Assembly: GCA_026874595.1 (NCBI GenBank)
Contig: CM049307.1
Location: 3,807,579-3,871,578, forward strand
DNA length: 64,000 nt
Reading direction: 5' to 3'
Source of the DNA: Sipunculus nudus
Taxonomy: Eukaryota > Annelida > Sipuncula > Golfingiida > Sipunculidae
The first letter of the stretch is position 1. Each line of letters starts with the position of its first letter. The notes below the pieces were generated by a model. That model was not told the origin of the DNA. It searched no databases and saw only the letters and a list, made by a program, of their open reading frames with translations. The position numbers and the translations under genes are program-made. This document shows positions 56,801-64,000 of the stretch, piece after piece.

Positions 56801-59800
56801 CGATTTATCACCAAGGGTAGATGGTGCTTATAAATAAAAAACTGGGGGGGGGGGGGGGGGTCGATTTAACTAAAAGGGTAGATGGTGCATATAAATAAAA
56901 AACTGGTAGGGGGGCGATTTATCTCCAAGGGTAGATGGTGCTTATAAATAAAAAACTGGGGCGGGGGGGTGTCGATTTATCTCCAAGGGTAGATGGTGCT
57001 TATAAATAAAAAAACTGGGGGGGGGGGGGTCGATTTATCTCCAAGGGTAGATGGTGCTTATAAATAAATCACTGGGTGGGGGTCGATTTATCTCCAAGGG
57101 TAGATGGTGCTTATAAATAAAACACTGGGGGGGGGGGGGTCGATTTATCACCAAGGGTAGATGGTGCTTATAAATAAAAAACGGGGGGGGGGTCAAATTA
57201 TCACCAAGGGTAGATGGTGCTTATGAATAAAAAACTGGGGGGGGGGGGTCGATTTATCTCCAAGGGTAGATGGTGCTTATAAATAAAAAACTGGGGGGGG
57301 GGGGTCGATTTATCTCCAAGGGTAGATGGTGCTTATAAATAAAAAAACTGGGGGGGGGGTCGATTTATCTCCAAGTGTAGATGGTGCTTATAAATAAAAA
57401 ACTGGGGGGGGGTCGATTTATCTCCAAGGGTAGATGGTGCTTATAAATAAAAAACTGGGGGGGGGGGGGTCGATTTATCTCCAAGGGTAGATGGTGCTTA
57501 TAAATAAAACAATGGGGGGGGGGGTCGATTTATCCCTAAGGGTAGATGGTGCTTATAAAAAAAACTGGGGGGGGGGGCGATTTATCTCCAAGGGTAGATG
57601 GTGCTTATAAATAAAAAACGGGGGGGGGGGGGTCAAATTATCACCAAGGGTAGATGGTGCTTATGAATAAAAAACTGGGGGGGGGGGGGGTCGATTTATC
57701 TCCAAGGGTAGATGGTGCTTATAAATAAAAAACTGGGAGGGGGGGGGGGGGGTCGATTTATCTCCAAGGGTAGATGGTGCTTATAAATAAAAAAACTGGG
57801 GGGGGGGGGTCGATTTATCTCCAAGGGTAGATGGTGCTTATAAATAAAAAACTGGAAGGGGGGGGGGTCGATTTATCTCCAAGGGTAGATGGTGCTTATA
57901 AATAAAAAACTGGGGGGGGGGGGGATCGATTTATCTCCAAGGGTAGATGGTGCTTATAAATAAAAAAACTGGGGGGGGGGTCGATTTATCTCCAAGGGTA
58001 GATGGTGCTTATAAATATAAAAAACTGGGGGGGGGGGGTCGATTTATCTCCAAGGGTAGATTGTGCTTATAAATAAAAAACTGGGGGGGGGGGGGGTCGA
58101 TTTATCTCCAAGGGTAGATGGTGCTTATAAATAAAAAACTGGAAGGGGGGGGGGGGTCGATTTATCTCCAAGGGTAGATGGTGCTTATAAATAAAACAAT
58201 GGGGGGGGGGTCGATTTATCCCTAAGGGTAGATGGTGCTTATAAAAAAACTGGGGGGGGGGGGGCGATTTATCTCCAAGGGTAGATGGTGCTTATAAATA
58301 AAAAACGGGGGGGGGGTCAAATTATCACCAAGGGTAGATGGTGCTTATGAATAAAAAACTGGGGGGGGGGGTCGATTTATCTCCAAGGGTAGATGGTGCT
58401 TATAATTAAAAAACTGGGAGGGGGGGGGGTCGATTTATCTCCAAGGGTAGATGGTGCTTATAAATAAAAAAACTGGGGGGGGGGTCGATTTATCTCCAAG
58501 GGTAGATGGTGCTTATAAATAAAAAACGGGGGGGGGGGGGTTCGATTTATCTCCAAGGGTAGATGGTGCTTATAAATAAAAAACTGGGGGGGGGGGGGGT
58601 CGATTTATCTCCAAGGGTAGATGGTGCTTATAAATAAATCACTGGGTGGGGGTCGATTTATCTCCAAGGGTAGATGGTACTTATAAATAAAACACTGGGG
58701 GGGGGGGGGGGGTCGATTTATCACCAAGGGTATATGGTGCTTATAAATAAAAAACGGGGGGGGGGGTCAAATTATCACCAAGGGTAGATGGTGCTTATGA
58801 ATAAAAAACTGGGGGGGGGGGGGTCGATTTATCTCCAAGGGTAGATGGTGCTTATAAATAAAAAACTGGGAGGGGGGGGGGGGTCGATTTATCTCCAAGG
58901 GTAGATGGTGCTTATAAATAAAAAAACTGGGGGGGGGGGGGGTCGATTTATCTCCAAGGGTAGATGGTGCTTATGAATAAAAAACTGGGGGGGGGGGGTC
59001 GATTTATCTCCAAGGGTAGATTGTGCTTATAAATAAAAAACTGGGGGGGGGGGGTCGATTTATCTCCAAGGGTAGATGGTGCTTATAAATAAAAAACTGG
59101 AAGGGGGGGGGGTCGATTTATCTCCAAGGGTAGATGGTGCTTATCAATAAAACACTGGGGGGTCGATTTATCTCCAAGGGTAGATGGTGCTTATCAATAA
59201 ACACTGGGGGGGGGGGGGGGTCGATTTATCTCCAAGGGTAGATGGTGCTTATAAATAAAACAATGGGGGGGTGGGGGGGTCGATTTATCTCCAAGGGTAG
59301 ATTGTGCTGATAAATAAAAAACTGTGGGGGGGGGGTCGATTTATCTCCAAGGGTAGATGGTGCTGATAAATAAAAAACTGGGGGGGGGGGGGGTCGATTT
59401 ATCTTCAAGGGTAGATTGTGCTTATAAATAAAAAACTGGGGGGGGGGGTCGATTTATCTCCAAGGGTAGATGGTGCTTATAAATAAAAAACTGGGAGGGG
59501 GGGTCGATTTATCTCCAAGGGTAGATGGTGCTTATCAATAAAACACTGGGGGGTCGATTTATCTCCAAGGGTAGATGGTGCTTATCAATAAACACTGGGG
59601 GGGGGGGGGTCGATTTATCTCCAAGGGTAGATGGTGCTTATAAATAAAACAATGGGGGGGTGGGGGGGTCGATTTATCTCCAAGGGTAGATGGTGCTGAT
59701 AAATAAAAAACTGGGGGGGGGGGTCGATTTATCTCCAAGGGTAGATGGTGCTGATAAATAAAAAACTGGGGGGGGGGGGGGGTCGATTTATCTTCAAGGG

Positions 59801-62800
59801 TAGATTGTGCTTATAAATAAAAAACTGGGGGGGGGGGGGGGTTGATTTATCTCCAAGGGTAGAGGTTGCTTATAAATAAAAAACGGGGGGGGGGTGTCGA
59901 TTTATCTCCAAGGGTAGATGGTGCTTATGAATAAAAAACTGGGGGGGGGGGGGGTGGATTTATCTCCAAGGGTAGATGGTGCTTATAAATAAAAAACGGG
60001 GGGTGGGGGTCGATTTATCTCCAAGGGTAGATGGTGCTTATAAATAAAAAACTGGGGGGGGGGGCCATTTATCTCCAAGGGTAGATGGTGCTAATAAATA
60101 AAAAACTGGGGGGGGGGTCGATTTATCTCCAAGGGTAGATGGTGCTTATATATAAAAAACTGGGGGGGGGGGTCGATTTATCTCCAAGGGTAGATGGTGC
60201 TATTGAATAAAAAACTGGGGGACGGGGGGGGTCGATTTATCTCCAAGGGTAGATGGTGCTTATAAATAAAAAACTGGGGGGGGGGGGTCGATTTATCTCC
60301 AAGGGTAGATGGTGCTTATAAATAAAAAACTGGGGGGGGGGGGGGGTCGATTTATCTCCAAGGGTAGATGGTGCTAATAAATAAAAAACTGGGGGGGGGG
60401 GGGTTCGATTTATCTCCAAGGGTAGATGGTGCTTATAAATAAAAAACTGGGGGGGGGGGGTCGATTTTCTCTCCAAGGGTAGATGGTGCTTATAAATAAA
60501 AAACTGGGGGGGGGGGGTCGATTTATCTCCAAGGGTAGATGGTGCTTATAAATAAAAAAATGGGGGGGGGGGGGATGGATTTATCTCCAAGGGTAGATGG
60601 TGCTTATAAATAAAAAACGGGGGGTGGGGGTCGATTTATCTCCAAGGGTAGATGGTGCTTATAAATAAAAAACTGGGGGGGGGGGGGTCGATTTATCTCC
60701 AAGGGTAGATGGTGCTAATAAATAAAAAACGGGGGGGGGGGGAGGGTCGATTTATCTCCAAGGGTAGATGGTGCTTATAAATAAAAAACTGGGGGGGGGG
60801 GGGGGGGTCGATTTATCTCCAAGGGTAGATGGTGCTTATGAATAAAAAACTGGGGGACGGGGGGGTCGATTTATCTCCAAGGGTAGATGGTGCTTATAAA
60901 TAAAAAACTGGGGGGGGAGGGGTCGATTTATCTCCGAGGGTAGATTGTGCTTATAAATAAAAAACTGGGGGGGGGGGTCGATTTATCTCCAAGGGTAGAT
61001 GGTGCTAATGAATAAAAAACTGGGGGGGGGGGGTCGATTTATCTCCAAGGGTAGATGGTGCTTATGAATAAAAAAACTGGGGGGGGTCGATTTATCTCCA
61101 AGGGTAGATGGTGCTAATAAATAAAAAACTGGGGGGGGGGGGTTCGATTTATCTCCAAGGGTAGATGGTGCTTATAAATAAAAAACTGGGGGGGGGGGGG
61201 GTCGATTTATCTCCAAGGGTAGATGGTGCTTATAAATAAAACAATGGGGGGGGGGTGGGGGGGTCGATTTATCTCCAAGGGTAGAGGTTGCTTATAAATA
61301 AAAAACTGGGGTGGGAGGGTCGATTTATCACCAAGGGTAGATGGTGCTTATAAATAAAAAACTGGGGGGGGGGGGGGGTCGATTTATCTCCAAGGGTAGA
61401 TGGTGCTTATAAATAAAAAACTGTGGGGGGGGGGGGGTGGATTTATCTCCAAGGGTAGATGGTGCTTATAAATAAAACACTGGGGGGGGGGGGTCGATTT
61501 ATCACCAAGGGTAGATGGTGCTTATAAATAAAAAACGGGGGGGGGGGCGATTTATCTCCAAGGGTAGATGGTGCTTATAAATAAAAAACTGGGGGGGGGG
61601 GTCGATTTATCTCCAAGGGTAGATGGTTCTTATAAATAAAAAACGGGGGGTGGGGGTCGATTTATCTCCAAGGGTAGATGGTGCTTATAAATAAAAAACT
61701 GGGGGGGGGGGGTCGATTTATCTCCAAGGGTAGATGGTGCTAATAAATAAAAAACTGGGGGGGGGGGGGGAGGGTCGATTTATCTCCAAGGGTAGATGGT
61801 GCTTATAAATAAAAAACTGGGGGGGGGGGTCGATTTATCTCCAAGGGTAGATGGTGCTTATGAATAAAAAACTGGGGGAGGGGGGTCGATTTATCTCCAA
61901 GGGTAGATGGTGCTAATAAATAAAAAACTGGGGGGGGGGGGTCGATTTATCTCCAAGGGTAGATGGTGCTTATAAATAAAAAACTGGGGGGGGGGGGGGG
62001 TCGATTTATCTCCAAGGGTAGATGGTGCTTATAAATAAAAAACTGGGGGGGGGGGGGGGGTCGATTTATCTCCAAGGGTAGAGGTTGCTTATAAATAAAA
62101 AACTGTGGTGGGAGGGTCAATTTATCACCAAGGGTAGATGGTGCTTATAAATAAAAAACTGGGGGGGGGGGGGTTCGATTTATCTCCAAAGGGTAGATGC
62201 TGCTAATAAATAAAAAACTGGGGGGGGGGGGGCGATTTATCTCCAAGGGTAGATGGTGCTTATAAATAAAAAACTGGGGGGGGGGGGGGGGTCGATTTAT
62301 CTCCAAGGGTAGATGGTGCTTATAAATAAAAAACTGGGGGGGGTGGATTTATCTCCAAGATTAGATGGTGCTTATAAATAAAAAAACTGGGGGGGGGGTC
62401 GATTTATCTCCAAGGGTAGATGGTGCTAATAAATAAAAAACTGGGGGGGGGGGGTCGATTTATCTCCAAGGGTAGAGGTTGCTTATAAATAAAAAACTGG
62501 GGTGGGAGGGTCGATTTATCACCAAGTGTAGATGGTGCTTATAAATAAAAAACTGGGGGGGGGGGGGGGGTCGATTTATCTCCAAGGGTAGATGGTGCTA
62601 ATAAATAAAAAACTGTGGGGGGGGGGGGATTTATCTCCAAGGGTAGATGGTGCTTATAAATAAAAAACGGGGGGTGGGGGTCGATTTTTCTCCAAGGGTA
62701 GATGGTGCTTATAAATAAAAAACTGGGGGGGGGGGGGGTCGATTTATCTCCAAGGGTAGATGGTGCTAATAAATAAAAAACTGGGGGGGGGGGGGTAAAT

Positions 62801-63316
62801 TTATCTCCAAGGGTAGATGGTGCTTATAAATAAAAAACTGGGGGGGGGGGGGGGTCGATTTATCTCCAAGGGTAGATGGTGCTAATGAATAAAAAACTGG
62901 GGGGGGGGGGGCGATTTATCTCCAAGGGTAGATGGTGCTTATAAATAAAAAACTGGGAGGGGGGGTCGATTTATCTCCAAGGGTAGATGGTGCTTATCAA
63001 TAAAACACTGGGGGGTCGATTTATCTCCAAGGGTAGATGGTGCTTATCAATAAACACTGGGGGGGGGTCGATTTATCTCCAAGGGTAGATGGTGCTTATA
63101 AATAAAACAATGGGGGGGTGGGGGGGGTCGATTTATCTCCAAGGGTAGATGGTGCTGATAAATAAAAAACTGGGGGGGGGGGGTCGATTTATCTCCAAGG
63201 GTAGATGGTGCTGATAAATAAAAAACTGGGGGGGGGGGGTCGATTTATCTTCAAGGGTAGATTGTGCTTATAAATAAAAAACTGGGGGGGGGGGGTTGAT
63301 TTATCTCCAAGGGTAG
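41844..63316 (+). repeat. G-run satellite, block 3 (about 21.5 kb)
   Basis: Several hundred units of the 55-bp satellite. Sub-types recur in fixed order, showing higher-order structure. Examples: CTTATCAACAAAAAACCGGG at 44530, 44938, 53711, 54113 and 56715; TCGATTTAACTAAAAGGG at 42039, 44683, 45080, 51199, 51366, 54261 and 56863; AAATCACTGGGTGGGGGTCG near 45284, 54464, 54923, 57066 and 58637. The three-unit block with CAATAAACACTGGG appears near 59198, 59587 and 63050. The minus open frames (42880-43326, 48027-48215, 48608-48799, 59226-59408, 60237-60476) encode a 19-residue EINRPPPPPQFFIYKHHLPL-like repeat only where units happen to be a multiple of 3, and are not supported as genes. Confidence 0.97.
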
Positions 63317-64000
63317 TTGTGAATATAATAATTCAATGAGTAAGACAAAGAAACACACACTAAAAATTAAGTCCCCCTCCCCTCTCTAACACACACATAC
63401 ACAGAAAACTACAACATTATGTGTGTGTTGTGAATATAATAATTCATGTAGTAAGACATGAAAAACACACACACTGTAAAAATTCAACAAGCCTCCTTTC
63501 TCTCTCATATATACACACACAACTAAAACATCCAGCTATTATTATCTGATACGTTATGTGTGTATTGTAAATAAATATTAATACACTGAGTATGACACAA
63601 AAACACACACACTTAAAATTCAGCCCCCCCCCCCCCCCTTCCTTTCTCTCTCTCTCTATCTCTCTCAGACTCTCTCTCTTTCTCTCTCTCACACATACAC
63701 CAACAACTACAACATTGCAACTATTATTATCTGATAAGTTATGTGTGTGTTGGGAATATAATAATCCACTTAGTAAACAGAAACACACACACTGTATAAA
63801 TTCTTCAGCCCCCCCCCCCCCCCCCCCCTTTCTCTCTCTCTCTTTCTCTCACACACACAACTACAACATTCCAGCTATGGTTATCTGATAATTAATGTGT
63901 GCGTTGTGAATATAATAATTCACTGAGTAAGACATAGAAACACACACTAAAAATTAATCCCTCCCCCCCCCCCCCACTCTCTCTCTCTCTCACCCACAAC
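63317..64000 (+). repeat. Second tandem family with C-runs and CT/CA tracts
   Basis: Five units of 110-185 bp start at TTGTGAATATAATAATTCA-like words near 63317, 63429, 63566, 63749 and 63906. Each continues with (A)GTAAGACA, AAACACACACAC, TAAAAATTCA, a C-run (2-21 C), (CT)n and CACACAC. Most also have CAACTACAACATT and TATTATCTGATA. The junction with the satellite is sharp, after GGGTAG. The array continues past the window end. Open frames 63444-63788 and 63592-63888 are low-complexity artefacts. Confidence 0.9.

Noticed and set aside
30614-63316. Satellite as a CRISPR-like array
   Set aside because: No unique spacers: the whole unit repeats, and the variation is in homopolymer length and point changes. 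The context is eukaryotic.

Overview
The window looks like animal nuclear DNA, probably from a marine invertebrate. The evidence is spliced exons with GT/AG borders, long AT-rich introns, AT and CT microsatellites, and dense non-LTR retrotransposons, solo LTRs, TIR elements and satellites. The dispersed families with GGACGGACAGACGG-type tails and short inverted CAGCTGAGCT ends resemble ones I associate with molluscs and other lophotrochozoans. That placement is inference and cannot be proved from this window. There is no sign of bacterial genes, operons or CRISPR.

Region 1 (1-14.3 kb): the 5' part of one minus-strand gene for an animal lipoxygenase. A TATA box plus initiator (14246-14277) precedes a first exon (14205 to about 13744) that encodes a complete PLAT domain. 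Two smaller phase-0 exons (4956-4912 and 1383-1252) carry the linker and the start of the catalytic domain. The iron-binding catalytic core would lie beyond base 1. The introns hold diverged dispersed repeats, solo LTRs, microsatellites, a hairpin and one TIR element.

Region 2 (14.3-25.3 kb): no convincing complete gene. It has a four-unit tandem repeat cut by a solo LTR with visible target duplication, a possible orphan first exon, promoter-like DNA, G/C homopolymer pairs and three short TIR elements. It also has the 5' part of an L1/Tx1-like LINE whose ORF1 has been split by a 26-bp minisatellite grown from its own sequence.

Region 3 (25.3-30.6 kb): a second, longer, decayed L1/Tx1-like LINE (5' UTR, ORF1, endonuclease, partial reverse transcriptase). 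A 5'-truncated CR1/L2-type LINE is nested inside its ORF2.

Region 4 (30.6-63.3 kb): about 24 kb of a satellite with a unit near 55 bp, each unit holding a long G-run, a TATAAATA box and an AATAAA hexamer. It starts exactly where the LINE ORF2 stops. It is interrupted by two near-identical TIR elements (32739-36127 and 36423-41843). These are built of palindrome-bearing monomers of about 337 bp, and the second has grown by two extra 1-kb trimers. Region 5 (63.3-64 kb) is a different tandem family with C-runs and CT/CA tracts.

The theme of the window is repeated birth of tandem arrays from mobile-element sequence (LINE ORF1, probably LINE ORF2, and TIR-element interiors) beside a spliced lipoxygenase gene. 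Most long open frames in the satellite zones are by-products of repeat periodicity, not genes.
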